Source of the DNA: Dreissena polymorpha | Lineage: Eukaryota; Mollusca; Bivalvia; Myida; Dreissenidae | Direction of reading: 5' to 3' | DNA length: 64,000 nt | Assembly: GCF_020536995.1 (NCBI RefSeq) | Contig: NC_068355.1 | Location: 120,054,430 to 120,118,429, forward strand | Shown here: in pieces, positions 22,665 to 35,200 of the stretch | Layout of the letters: every line of letters begins with the position of its first letter | Numbering within the stretch: the stretch's first letter is position 1 | Made by a program: the position numbers and the translations under genes | The notes under the pieces: generated by a model | Databases searched by the model: none | What the model was told of the DNA's origin: nothing | What the model saw: the letters and a program-made list of their open reading frames with translations, nothing else

Positions 22665-23823
22665 TATACCCCCATAACTGGTAATAGGGGCTATATAGGA
22701 GTCACTTTGTTGGTCTGTCGGTCGGTCTGTCCTGAAATTTCATCCGATCTTCACCAAACTTGGTCACAAGTTGTATCTAGATGATGTCTAGGTCAAGTTT
22801 GAATATGGGTCATGCCAGGTCAAAAACTAGGTCACGGGGTCACTTTTAAACCGAAAGTTTGTTCGGACCTTTACTATGTCATTTATCGTTAAATTTTAAA
22901 ATGACTTGGTACATTTGTTCACCATCATGGGACTGTGTGTCGTGTGAAAAAAGTACGTTGATATCTCCAATGTCAAGGTCACACTTGGAGTTTAAAGGTC
23001 AAATAATTGTCCAGGCCATAATTTTGTCATTTATGGTGAGATTTTAAAATCATTTGTAAAATTTGTTCACCATCATTAGACGGTGTGTCCAGCGAAAGAA
23101 TTACATCGATATCTTCAAGGTCAAGGTCACACTTTGAGTTCAAGGATCATAAATTAGCTTGTCCGGGCCATAACTATGTCATTCATTGTAAGATTTTAAA
23201 ATCAATTGGCACATTTGTTCACCATCATTGGACGGTGTGTTGCACGAAAGAATTACGTCTGTATCTTCAAGGTCAAGGTCACACTTAAAGTTCAAAGGTA
23301 AAAAATGGCCATAAATGAGCTTGTCCGGGCCATAACTTTGCTGTTCATTGTGAGAATTAAAAATCATTTGGCATATTAATTTTGTTCACCATTATTGGAC
23401 GGTTCTCGAAAAAATTACGTCGATATCTCCAAGGTCACACTTTGAGTTCAAAGGTCAAAAATGGCCATAAATGAACTTGTCCGGGCCATAACTATGTCCT
23501 TCATTGTGAGATTTGAAAATCATTTGGCACATGTGTTCACCATCATTGGACGGTTTGTCGCGCGAAAGAATTACGTCGATATCTTCAAGGTCAAGGTCAC
23601 ACTTTGAGTTCAAAGGTCAAAAATGGCAATACATGATCTTGTCTGGACCATAACTATGTCATTCATTGTGAGATTTTAAAATGACTCTGTACATTAATTT
23701 TGTTCACAGTCATAGAATGGCGTGTCATGTGGAAGAATTCAATAGTTCAAAGGTCAAAATGGCTATAAATGATAATGGCTTAATAATTCTTAAAAATTGC
23801 CATAAATTAGATTCTCTTGTTTT
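22665..23823 (+). mobile_element. Mosaic tandem-core element (D-like head, family C core)
   Basis: The head TATACCCCCATAACTGG, with an inverted CCAGTTATGG-type fold against AATAGGGG, and GTCGGTCGGTCTGTC are followed by about six ~155-bp units matching the family C core (GGCCATAACTATGTCATTC, TTGTTCACCATCATTGGACG, AAGGTCAAGGTCACACTTTG). The end is ATTCTCTTGTTT. No family C tail is present. Confidence 0.75.
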
Positions 23824-23934
23824 GTGAAGACAGCATGCAAAATAGTCTGTGTCAATGCGGCACGTGGGGGTATACGTCACGTCTGTGACAAAGCTCTAGT
23901 TATTTTTGGTGCAATCTGGAATATGTTATTGTTA

Positions 23935-24350
23935 AAGTGATATTATGAGCATTTTTCACTGTTGAATTGAGCTGAAAAGAATTAACAGGTCAAAAGAGTT
24001 AGTTAAAATGTGTTAATTGACCAATTATCTACAACTCATCTTGCTACCAGTTGTTTATAACAAATATATATTATATTCAATATTTTACATAACTGTACAG
24101 TCTTCTTAGCGGAAATGATCCGTAAAACAAATTTGTTTCTTTGTGTTGTATGAACAAATCTGCACTAAAACTATATTTAGATTCACATCGTACATTGAAT
24201 CATGTCGTCAGTTGTCAAAACAAAAGTACGGTTGATATTCAGTTGCATTATTTTTCTATGTATCTGAGGTGTCAAGACCAAAAATAAACAACTGTTGCGA
24301 TAGACACCTATAAGCATAGCATATACTGTTAGATGCGCATAATATAACTT
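23935..24350. mobile_element. TA-flanked MITE family M2, copy 1
   Basis: Ends AAGTGATATTATGAGC and GCGCATAATATAACTT between TA dinucleotides, 416 bp. Internal words shared with the copies at 26124 and 51916 include GAGCTGAAAAGAATTAACAG, GATCCGTAAAACAA and GTTGCGATAGACACCTATAA. TA flanks fit a Tc1/mariner-type mechanism. Confidence 0.85.
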
Positions 24351-25080
24351 TAAATGTGCAAACAATTTGCATACACTGCGAAAATTGCAAATGAATTTTG
24401 AATGTTTTACTCTTTCACATTTGTACGCATGCATCTCTATGCTGATTTATCTATTTATGCAATTATAAAGCCTTGATAACACACTATGTTCCCAGAAATA
24501 CTGGCAAAACAAGCAAAAGTGTGTACATCTATAATTTCTATATTATATTCATAGAACACACAGTTGTATAGATTTAGAACGTTTTTTATGGCATAAAACA
24601 TGTTTTGTTAAAGGAATGTTGAACTACAATTCTTGCATTTAGATACTTTTATCTGAACAATGTGGTGTTGAACCACAGATCTGTTCTTTCAATGTTCTTT
24701 CAATGGGTATTTTTTCTGTACATTACAGTCAGATATTGTCACTGGTTGCTGTATCACAATTTAACCTGGAATTGTTAATAGGTTAACCATTCGTTCAGAG
24801 TGTATTGCATATTGAAATATGAGATGTAAATATTAATTTAGAACTGAAATCAACTGTTGAGTGTATTTTATGATAAAAGCGAAAAATATATGCATTGTTG
24901 ACTCTTCTTTCACTAAAATTACACGTTACAGTGAAACATAAAATTATACTTCTGTTCCTTTAAGCTTTGTCTTTCTGAAGTTTAACGAAGTGCTGATTAT
25001 TATACTTCTTTGAAAAAAAAAACTTTGCAAAAGCTGTCTCATGATAACAGATCCACGTTTTCTTATAAAAGTTATTATGC
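24351..25080. other. Intergenic DNA without a recognised feature
   Basis: AT-rich; nothing coding or repetitive stands out. Confidence 0.5.
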
Positions 25081-25226
25081 CCCCCTTCGGTCGGTCCGTC
25101 CACCAGGTGGTTTCCGGATGATAACTCAAGAACGCTTGGGGCTAGGATCATGAAACTTCATAGGTACACTCGCAGATGACCCCTATTGATTTTGAGGTCA
25201 CTAGGTCAAAGGTCAAGGTCACAGGT
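25081..25226 (+). repeat. Solitary unit of the 18.5-21.3 kb tandem core
   Basis: One ~145-bp unit (GGTTTCCGGATGATAACTCA, TCGCAGATGACCCCTATTG, CACTAGGTCAAAGGTCAAGG) with a GGTCGGTCCGTCC start, detached from any element ends. Confidence 0.8.
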
Positions 25227-25344
25227 GAAGATCACAGTTACTGGAAAGATGCATTATAAGGATTAATCATGGTTCAAACAAGGGAAACAACTACGGTTTA
25301 TGCATGTTCTTTTTAGTACAGATTTGCCTCCCTTTAATTCATTC

Positions 25345-25445
25345 AAAATCTCATTTTACAGCAGAGATTCCAAATTGACCTGTAAATGAGCCCCATATTT
25401 ACTGCCAGTGCTAGGTTACCTTTTCCCATTTGATCATTCTTAAGT
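25345..25445. repeat. Dispersed ~100-bp repeat, copy 1 (second at 59066)
   Basis: Shares AGCCCCATATTTA, CAGTGCTAGG and TTCCCATTTGATC with 59066-59172. Too short to classify; it is close to the SINE at 25506. Confidence 0.6.
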
Positions 25446-25505
25446 ATTGGTATTGTAATGCTGCTACTGCTAGGGGGCATTGTATTTCTCAAAGAAATCT
25501 TGTTT

Positions 25506-25735
25506 TTATTAAAAGGGCCAGCCAATAGGCTTATGAGACACTTTGCGTGTATACCTCCCATCTCCTATCACTATGCCAGGCGGATGGAAGTCGGTTCATT
25601 TTTAACTAGCTCGCGGCTCACAAACCGGCCATTTCGGAACAAGTCCCATGATCAACATCAAATGCTCACCATGAGGCTCGAACCCCCGATCCCGAGGCGG
25701 ACGCCTTATCCACTAGGCAACGGCGACCGGTATAT
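25506..25735 (-). mobile_element. tRNA-derived SINE
   Basis: On the - strand a tRNA-like head has an A-box region TGCCTAGTGGATAAGG (25719 to 25704) and a B box GGTTCGAGCC (25684 to 25675) at tRNA spacing. A ~150-bp non-tRNA body follows, with TTTGTGAGCCGCGAGCTAG. The lack of a clear anticodon arm and the long body argue against a functional tRNA gene. Confidence 0.75.
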
Positions 25736-26123
25736 AATATTTAACTGTCTTATAAATGGCGCACACGCAAAATAACAATTTTCATATAAAATCCTGACTA
25801 TTTGTAGTAATTCAGACAATTGGTGCCATATTTCATTTTAAACAAGAAATATCTTTAAAAAAGATATACGGCGTAAATAGTTACGCGGAGTTTTCGCGGC
25901 TTATTTTACATTATAACATATTGCTGGTCATAAACCTATAGATACAAAACAGAAAACCAAAAGAAGAATGGAAGTGAAATTTAAACATATGAGTCAACCG
26001 GCCACACGAGAAGTATCCGTATTTATAGGCGCGTTCTTCGAACAAGCCTGCTTTAGTGGTTTGTCGGGCATTGCTATTTGATTCGACTATTAACAGTATC
26101 GAGAATCATCGTGCTCATGCTTA

Positions 26124-26571
26124 AAGTGATATTATGGGCATTTTGCACTGTTTAATTGAGCTGAAAAGAATTAACAGGTCAAAATAGTTAGTTAAAATGT
26201 GGTTACTGATCAATTATCTGCAACTCACCTTGCTACCAGTTGTTTATAAAAATATATTTTATATTCGATATTCTTACGTGACCCACCCAGTCCTGTAAGC
26301 CGAAATGATCCGTAAAACAATATTGTGTCTTTGTGTCGTATGAACAAATCTGCACTAAAACTAAATTTAGGTTCAACTCGTAAACGCATGAACAGTTGTC
26401 AAACGAAAGAACGGTTGATATTCAAATGCATTATTTTTCTCTTTCTGGTATATTGTTTTAGTATGTTGATGCTGCATTAATTAATATAAGTGTATATGAA
26501 GTAGAAACATCAAAAATAATCAACGGTTGCGATAGACACCTATAAACTGTTACATGCTCATAATATCACTT
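26124..26571. mobile_element. TA-flanked MITE family M2, copy 2
   Basis: 448 bp with ends AAGTGATATTATGGGC and GCTCATAATATCACTT between TA dinucleotides. The right flank is TAGT, which rules out a TTAA duplication for this copy. Confidence 0.85.
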
Positions 26572-27610
26572 TAGTACATTAGGCAATATGGTGGAATAAT
26601 TATTGTTAAATTTATCAAAAATAATATTTATCATTGTATTGTTGAAAACACATTAAGAATCTATTATTGACATACCATAATTATATTGCTGAATATCTTC
26701 ATTTTACATGTTTCTGGTCTAAATAAAATTCCAGGTCATCTAGTTCACGGATAGCGTCTTTATTATATAACGATTATTTTACTGGCCGCGAACTCCGGTG
26801 ATGACCTGTATATAAACTCTGAATGTCCGCGAATTGACCCGAAAACTCGCGGGTTGAAATGCAATGCTTTAAAGTGAGGCCTCGCTTCCACTGCTCTTTA
26901 TACTTTTACATGTTAACATGTTGACAGGAATATGGAAGTAAGCACTAAATATGAGAACATAGCTTTTTAAGTATAAACGCTTTTGCGCTGGTAATACTCT
27001 GAAAATAAAAGGTGTACGCACAAACTGTATTGATGTCGAGAATTGAGTGTAAAACTGTTCTATCTATTAAGCCTTTTCATTAGAGATAAAATTGTTTCAT
27101 ACAATAAAACAGTGTTACAAAGACGCGGATATGTTTCCAATGTTCTGGTGGTATACTCAAATCAGACAATGGAATAAATGAAGTGTATTCATTCGTACCT
27201 AGCCGCGGGAAATTTATTTGAATTGTATTGGACACTTACAAAGGTCAGGCTAAGGTGAAAAGCTGGCTTAATACAGCTTACGCCGAATAATTCACGAGAG
27301 GTGTACGAAGTTGTATACCTTCGACATAAGTTTGCCATATATAAAGAAGTGCTCTCCCTTGGATAGTGAAATTTTGATGTCCTTGTAAAAGCTTGCAACT
27401 GTTGATACTAAGAGAAAGCGTGATCGATGGTTTATCAACGCATAAACAATACATGTGACCTGAGTATTACATTTTAAGCTTCTGTGCAAAATATATTTTT
27501 TTAAATAGGTGATGTTGTACACAATAACGCTCAACTGTTTGGGTATATGCTAAAGTTTGCAGTGTTTAATTTATAATCAAATATTATTGCACATTGGTTT
27601 CAAATGAACC
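26572..27610. other. Upstream region of the GH31 gene
   Basis: Presumably contains the promoter of the gene starting at 27611. I see no clear TATA box, CpG island or repeat. Confidence 0.4.
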
Positions 27611-30600
27611 ATGGACTACGAAGTGCCTTTGTACCGTTTCTTCCTGATTGCTATAGTATTATCGTTCGCCCTCAGCGGGGCAAGTAGCGACTTCAACCGC
27701 ATGCATGTGAAACTCGAGTATGACAAAAACTCGAATACAGTGTACGTGAAATCGCCAGAGAGCAAACTCTTGTTGAGTGGTCGGCCTTTTGAAACCCGAG
27801 TCGACTGTATAGAAGGCCCTTTAACGTGCATACTGCGATTTTCTTCTGTTCTTGAAGTTAGTGAAGCAAGTGGTGAATGTGGGAAAATAAGTCTGAGACC
27901 CGTTAAACCAGGTGTTATAGTAGGTATATGTCTGGATTTGTCCAAAGGGCTGTGGTACGGAGGGAGTGAGCTACAGTATCAACGATGGCCCTTTAAGAAT
28001 ATCACGTTACCATGGCAGCCGTACGTTACCAATGACATTGTTCCTTTAAACCAGTCGGTAGGAAATGTCATAGAGCGGCACTGGCTGAGCTCAAATGGCG
28101 TCGGTGTGTTTATTCCAGCGACTAGTCCGCTGTATTTCAAGCATATGACTGGCGAGTCCGGGTCCTTTTCTGAAATGTGTTTTATTGCTGCAAGCATGCG
28201 CCATATGACCGGATTTATGAAAACTGTTGCCCCAGATCTTGTATTAAACGTCTGTAAGATGGTAAATATATTGGAGACGCATAGGCACATGAGTAAGGAA
28301 TATTTCGATTTGCCGATTGGTCAACCCGACGCCTTGATGTTTAAATCCCCTATTTGGTCAACATGGGCAAAGTTTAAAGTTGACATTAACCAAGGTAAGG
28401 TACTACAATTCGCCGACGAGATTGGTAAGCATGGATTTTCGCATTCACAGCTGGAAATAGACGATATGTTCTCGTCATTTTACGGCGAGTTTGACTTCAG
28501 TCCGCACAAATTCCCTGATGCCAAAAATATGATTCGCGAGTTAAAAATGAAAGGGTTTCGAGTAACTGTGTGGGTCACTCCTTTCGCTAATGTGGAATCC
28601 CTCGCATTCTGAGAAGGGATTGTCGGTGATTATTGGCTCAAGGACAGCGACGGGAGAGTTCCGGCGCTCGTCCGATGGTGGCAGGGCGTTGGCGCCATAT
28701 TAGACGTTGAAAACGCTCTTGCGGTGGACTGGTTCGTCAATCGCCTTGAAAAGATGAAGAGCGAGTACGGGATTGACTCTTTCAAGTTTGACGCCGGTGA
28801 GACCACATATGTACCCTCGTCACACCAGTATTCGAGCCAATGGGTCGACCCGAATGTCTACACGTCGAAGTACGTGGCGGCAGTCAACAGACTAGGGCCA
28901 ATGATCGAGGTGCGGAATAATGCGTCTGATAATAATGTATCAATTATTGCGTACATTTTACTTGCATGTTTTAGAAAAGGCCCAATAGTGTTCAGAATTG
29001 GCAATTATGGAAAATTATTCTTTTTCGTTTATTTTAACCCCAATGAACAATTTATCCGGTATTATCCGTTTTAATGTGCGTATGTTTTTGTTCACTCTCA
29101 GAAGTGAGTGTACATCCTTTTAATGAACCTCTCACTAAGGCGAAAATCATACGCATAATATCGTTAACAAAAAAATGCATAAACATAGCATGAGAGTAAC
29201 GTAACTTTTTTCAAAACAAAGGTTCGGTGTGGCTTCAGAACACAGCGTTTCCCGGTATTCGTGCGCATGGGCGACAAGGAGTCGCGTTGGGGCTTTGACA
29301 ACGGCCTCCGATCCCTGATCCCCACCGTCCTCACCATGGGGCTTCTAGGCTACCCCTTCGTCCTGCCCGACATGGTCGGCGGAAACGGCTACAACTACGA
29401 GGCGCCGGCGGCGGGCGAAAACCCTTTTACGACCACTCGGCTGCCCGAGCGCGAACTGTACATTCGATGGCTTGAGGTAACCGAAAACACAATGGCGTTT
29501 GTTCGGACTTTTGCCGCCGTTAAGTTTGCTTTGCCCTTACAATATAAATAAATGTTGATTATATATGTAAGCAGTCCATGCACTGGGTTATCGACGATGC
29601 CATTACACAACATCACATTTACTCTCTTTAGGTAATCCAACAAATTTGGTTTCATCGTCGATTACTGAAGTGTGTTTTATCCTTACACTCTATATTTAAG
29701 TAGTTAGGTAAATACCAAAAACACTGGGTTACCTAAGACTTTTCCGTCGTTACAATATTTGTCTTCATTTTTTCGTTTATTGCGTGTCATCGCCATTTAA
29801 ACTGGCCAATCTAAATTTACATCAGTATACACAACATACTCGGAAAGATATATATGTAGTTTCAAACGACTTTGTCGAGATCGCATAGTAACCGAAATTA
29901 CACATGACACAGAAGTGCACCAAAAGATCTATCGCTGACTGTGCGTCAAGTTTATTTATAATAAACATGTATTTAATGTCTCTTAATTTATAATTGACAC
30001 ATACTACCTTCTTTTTTTTAAATCAAATTAACCGGCCATTTCCCTTCCTTAGGTGACCGCCTATCTTCCCGCCATGCAATTCTCATTCGTCCCATGGCAG
30101 TACGACGAGGAAGTGACCGCGATAGCCAAAAAGTACGTGCGCATCCACGAGGAGATCGTGACACCACTGGTATTGCGGGCGGCGAGAGAAGCAGCCACCG
30201 AACCAGGTTCATTGGTTACTAAGTAGCTTTTTTATGACAACGGTTCAATTTTAAAATGGCATGTCCACGGTGTCCATGTCGCCTGCGTATTTACATTTTT
30301 ATCGGGCATTTCCACGTCCAAACATATGACTTTTGGGAACATGCTTGTGTTTCTTGTCGTCGAAAAAAAGAACGCATTAACGCAAAATCAATAATGTTCA
30401 CTGTTGGAAAGTGATAACACAGTAGTCCGTATTCTTATGGTATCGGCCGTCTTCAGTGTAAAGTGCTTTCGACGAAAACTCCTTAAGAAGAATATATATA
30501 TTCCAAACACACATACGCAGTGCACTCGGATTTGTGGCGGAACACACGTATATTGCATGCGTTATCATGACCCAAGTGTGTGTTGCAGGATTCGCTTATT

Positions 30601-31181
30601 TGCACACATTCAGACGATATATGTTGCAGAATACGCTTATGTCACGCACGTTGTGGTTTTTATAATACGAGTAGATGGTGTAGTATGTACGTTGAATGCA
30701 TCGCAAGCATACTACCTGGTAATTATATTTTATCTGAAAAAGTAAAATGTTAATAGCGATATACATCTGCGCTCTAAAATTTACAGTGTTGTGTTGTTGT
30801 TGTTGTTGTTTTCAAAACAATAATGGGGCCGGATCCCGTTGGCTTGAGGAAAAATCGCGTTTTTTAAAGGGATATATATAACAGCAGCAATATTTAAAGT
30901 ATCCCTGTCATTTTTCTATTTCAGGCGCACCAATTATTCGACCCCTGTGGATGCTGGACCCCGAGGATATCGATTCCTTGGAGAGCGAGACAGATTTCCT
31001 GGTGGGAGATACTCTCCTAGTCGCCCCCGTGCTCGAACATGGGGTTCGGAAACGGGACATATTCTTACCCAGGGGAACCTGGGAAGACATGACGAAACTC
31101 GAAACGCTGCTGGGGCGAACGTGGTTACGAAACTACGATGTGCCTATTGATCACGTGCCTACGTTTAGACGAATACTGTAA
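27611..31181 (+). CDS. MYORG-like glycoside hydrolase family 31 protein, four exons, one in-frame TGA
   Basis: Retaining alpha-glycosidase of the type of vertebrate MYORG (myogenesis-regulating glycosidase, an alpha-galactosidase of the secretory pathway). Exons 27611-28909, 29222-29476, 30053-30206 and 30925-31181 join in phase to 654 codons including one internal TGA (28610-28612, codon 334). Residues 7-25 form a hydrophobic signal or anchor segment. The barrel starts near WSTWAKFKVDINQGKV. The likely nucleophile is Asp394 in SFKFDAGE and the likely acid/base Asp451 in FVRMGDKES. GYPFVLPDMVGG, ERELYIRWLEVTAYLPAMQF and DTLLVAPVLEHGVRKRD complete the family signature. The reading frame continues across the TGA with full family similarity (EGIVGDYWLKD, VPALVRWWQGVGAILD), so it interrupts an otherwise well-kept gene. 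Vertebrate MYORG, as I recall it, has glycine here (FGEG), one base away (GGA). Assembly error, a null allele or a young pseudogene are the options. Confidence 0.9.
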
Positions 31182-31684
31182 ATGTATCCAAAGACCTAAA
31201 AAATACATGTATTGTATAGGTCTTTGATTTATCGCGGCACGGATTTTTGTTATGAAGTCTGTCACGTTGTGAATTTTGAATTGGGTGTGCCCACACTGAA
31301 CTTTGCGTTGGAAGTTAAACATATGACTACATGAAACTCCGATGAGCCGCTATAGACATACCATCAAAAACTTGTCATATTTTATACAAAACTCCACATG
31401 TAATTGCACCCCCGTTATAATATGTCCTGTATTTATCCTTTGTAACCATTTTGAGCTGTTCGCGTAGCGAACAGCTTATGTTGTTACTGAAAATTTCAAG
31501 TCAGTTTTGCTTATCTACGGAAAGCCTACTACCCGCCACACCTGCCGTATCCGCGCGAGAAAGAGTTGTATAATTTATGCAAGAGGTTTGAGTTCTCCAA
31601 CTATATTCATTCACAAATGGAAACATTATGTGAATATCGTGTTAAATGGAATATTTTTGAACGGAGCTTATATAGAAAAGAATC

Positions 31685-31690
31685 AATAAA
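31685..31690 (+). terminator. Candidate polyadenylation signal for the GH31 gene
   Basis: AATAAA about 500 bp downstream of the stop at 31181; the first such hexamer seen. Confidence 0.3.
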
Positions 31691-31795
31691 CAATGTTTGT
31701 ATTATTCGTGTCGCGGAAGAAATCACTATCTGCTGCGTCTTAATGACGTAGTACAGGTCATTCATAATCAGAGGCTATTAATAGATTCGGGAAAA

Positions 31796-32217
31796 CAACG
31801 CAATAGTATAAGGTTACACTTGTTTATATTCTCAATTTATAAAACGTTAAACATAACTTCAACAATAACTTCAGGGATACGATAGACAACACCAAAAATG
31901 CTTCAGAATCGCTTAACCCGAATATAAAAACAATTAAATATAACAATAATTATCTGTTTTGTAATCTCGTTCATGCTGCTACAGCGGGGTTAAATTTGAT
32001 ATTTCTGGGACACGTTCTTTTGTTCTTAATAGATAGCGGCGATCTTTTGTATTTACGGGTGCTAACAACGCAATAGTAGAAGGTTAAGCTTGTTTATATT
32101 CACAGTTCTCAATTTATAAAACGTTGAACATGAGTTCACCAATTACTACAGGTATACTACAGACAACCTCAAAAATGCTTTATAATCGCTAAAACCGAGT
32201 ATTTAAAAAAAAATATA
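31796..32217. repeat. Pair of ~150-bp direct repeats, 272 bp apart
   Basis: 31796-31947 and 32067-32217 share ACAACGCAATAGTA, CTCAATTTATAAAACGTT and AAAAATGCTT. They flank unique DNA just left of the GC-rich array. Confidence 0.7.
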
Positions 32218-32233
32218 ACAAGAAATATCTTTT

Positions 32234-35200
32234 AACTAGAAATGGCGCGGCAGAGGCCGACGCGTATCCCCACGCCGCATGTTTGACCCAGGGGCGCCCC
32301 AGGGTTGGTAATGGGGCCATGCATAGTTGAGATTGACCGTATTGTCATAAGAGAAGTTCAATATCAATTCGAAGTGAATCGGTATAGAAATGAAGAAATT
32401 ATAGTAAAAGGCAATTTTGGGTGGGCGTGGCCTATGTGGCCGGGGCGCCCCAGGGTTGGTAATGGGGCCATGCATAGTTGAGATCGACTGTATTGTAATA
32501 AGAGAGGTTCAGTATCAATTTGAAGTGAATCGGCGTAGAAATAAGGAAATTATAGTAAAAGGAAATTTTGGGTGGGCGTGGCCTTTATGGGCGGGGCGCC
32601 CCAGGGTTGGTAATGGGGCGTAGTTGAGATTAACCGTATTGTCATAAAACAGGTTCAGTATCAATTTGAAGTGAATCGGTGTAGAAATGAAGAAGTTATA
32701 GTAAAAGGCAATTTTTGGTGGGCGTGGCCTATGTGGGCGGGGCGCCTCAGGGTTGGTAATGGGGCCATGCATAGCTGAGATTGACCATATTGTCATAAGA
32801 GAGAGGTTTGTTTGACCAGTTTGTTTGACATGTTTGACCCAGGGGCGCCCCAGGGTTGGTAATGGGGCCATGCCTAGTTGAGATTGACCGTATTGTCATA
32901 AGAGAAGTTCAATATCAATTAGAAGTGAATCGGTATCGAAATGAAGAAATTATAGTAAACGGCAATTTTTGGTGGGCGTGGTCTATGTGGCCGGGGCGCC
33001 CCAGGGTTGGTAATGGGGCCATGCATAGTTGAAATCGACTGTATTGTAATAAGAGAGGTTCAGTATCAATTTGAAGTGAATCGGCGTAGAAATAAGGAAA
33101 TTATAGTAAAAGGCAATTTTGGGTGGGCGTGGCCTTTATGGGCGGGGCGCCCCAGGGTTGGTAATGGGGCGTAGTTGAGATTAACCGTATTGTCATAAAA
33201 CAGGTTCAGTATCAATTTGAAGTGAATCGGTGTAGAAATGAAGAAGTTATAGTAAAAGGCAATTTTTGGTGGGCGTGGCCTATGTGGGCGGTGCGCCTCA
33301 GGGTTGGTAATGGGGCCTTGCATAGCTGAGATTGACCATATTGTCATAAGAGAGAGGTTCAGTATCAATTTGAAGTGAATCGGTGTAGAAATGAAGAAAT
33401 TATAGTAAAAGGCAATTTTGGGTGGGCGTGGCCTATGTGGGCGGGGCGCCCCAGGGTTGGTAATGGGCCATGCATAGTTGAAATTGACCGTATTGTCATA
33501 AGAGAGGTTCAGTATCGATTCGAAGACAATTGGTGTAGAAATGAAGAAATTAAAGTAAAATAACCTTAAAAAATGAGTAAAAATCTCTGACCCGGCCCCA
33601 CCCAAACCCCGATAACTTTTGACACAGGAGTCAGATCAAAATTCCAAATAGTGCAGGGTCGCTCATATGCTGATAGCTACCATGTGTGTAAGTTTCAAGG
33701 TTCTAGTGCTAATAGTGTAGGAGGATAAAGTGGCCAGGACGGACAGACGGACGAACAGCGGAGATAACCACAATATCCCCACGCTTTTCAAAAAGCGTTG
33801 GGATAAAGACAATTTTGGGCGGGTGTGGCCTATTATGGGCGGGGCGCCCGAGGGTTGGTAATGGGGCCATACCTGGTTGAGATTGACCGTATTGTCTTAA
33901 GAGATGTTCAGTATCAATTTGAAGTAAATCGGTGTAGAAATGAAGAAATTATAGTAAAAGGCAATTTTGGGTGGGCGTGGCCTATGTGGCCGGGGCGCCC
34001 AGGGTTGGTAATGGGGCCATGCATAGTTGAGATTGACTGTATTTTCATAAAAGAGGTTCAGTATCAATTTGTAGTGATTCGGTGTAGAAATGAGGAAATT
34101 ATAGTAAAAGGAAATTTTGGGTGGGCGTGGCCTTTATGGGCGGGGCGCCCCAGGGTTGGTAATGGGGCGTAGTTGAGATTAACCGTATTGTCATAAAACA
34201 GGTTCAGTATCAATTTGAAGTGAATCGGTGTAGAAATGAAGAAGTTATAGTAAAAGGCAATTTTTGGTGGGCGTGGCCAATGTGGGCGGGGCGCCTCAGG
34301 GTTGGTAATGGGGCCATGCATAGCTGAGATTGACCATATTGTCATAAGAGAGAGGTTTGTTTGACCAGTTTGTTTGACATGTTTGACCCAGGGGCGCCCC
34401 AGGGTTGGTAATGGGGCCATGCATAGTTGAGATTGACCGTATTGTCATAAGAGAAGTTCAATATCAATTAGAAGTGAATCGGTATCGAAATGAAGAAATT
34501 ATAGTAAACGGCAATTTTTGGTGGGCGTGGCCTATGTGGCCGGGGCGCCCCAGGGTTGGTAATGGGGCCATGCATAGTTGAGATCGACTGTATTGTAATA
34601 AGAGAGGTTCAGTATCATTTTGAAGTGAATCGGCGTAGAAATAAGGAAATTATAGTAAAAGGCAATTTTGGGTGGGCGTGGCCTTTATGGGCGGGGCGCC
34701 CCAGGGTTGGTAATGGGGCGTAGTTGAGATTAACCGTATTGTCATAAAACAGGTTCAGTATCAATTTGAAGTGAATCGGTGTAGAAATGAAGAAGTTATA
34801 GAAAAAGGCAATTTTTGGTGGGCGTGGCCTATGTGGGCTGGTAATGTACCAGGGTTGGTAATGGGGCCTTGCATAGCTGAGATTGACCATATTGTCATAA
34901 GAGAGAGGTTCAGTATCAATTTGAAGTGAATCGGTGTAGAAATGAAGAAATTATAGTAAAAGGCAATTTTGGGTGGGCGTGGCCTATGTGGGCGGGGCGC
35001 CCCAGGGTTGGTAATGGGCCATTCATAGTTGAAATTGACCGTATTGTCATAAGAGAGGTTCAGTATCGATTCGAAGACAATTGGTGTAGAAATGAAGAAA
35101 TTAAAGTAAAATAACCTTAAAACATGAGTAAAAATCTCTGACCCGGCCCCACCCAAACCCCCATAACTTTTGACACAGGAGTCAGATCAAAATTCCAAAT

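Noticed and set aside
25675-25735. Functional tRNA gene
   Set aside because: A and B boxes are present, but the cloverleaf arms are poor and a SINE body follows.
28610-28612. Selenocysteine recoding of the TGA in the MYORG-like gene
   Set aside because: The family has no Cys or Sec at this site and I saw no convincing SECIS-like stem-loop downstream.
30404-30745. 113-codon frame in the third intron of the MYORG-like gene
   Set aside because: Cysteine-rich but with no domain, and bounded by introns of a well-defined gene; chance frame.
33066-33605. 179-codon frame and its relatives in the GC-rich array
   Set aside because: Created by the 148-bp repeat; the peptide is the repeat translated, with no coding bias.
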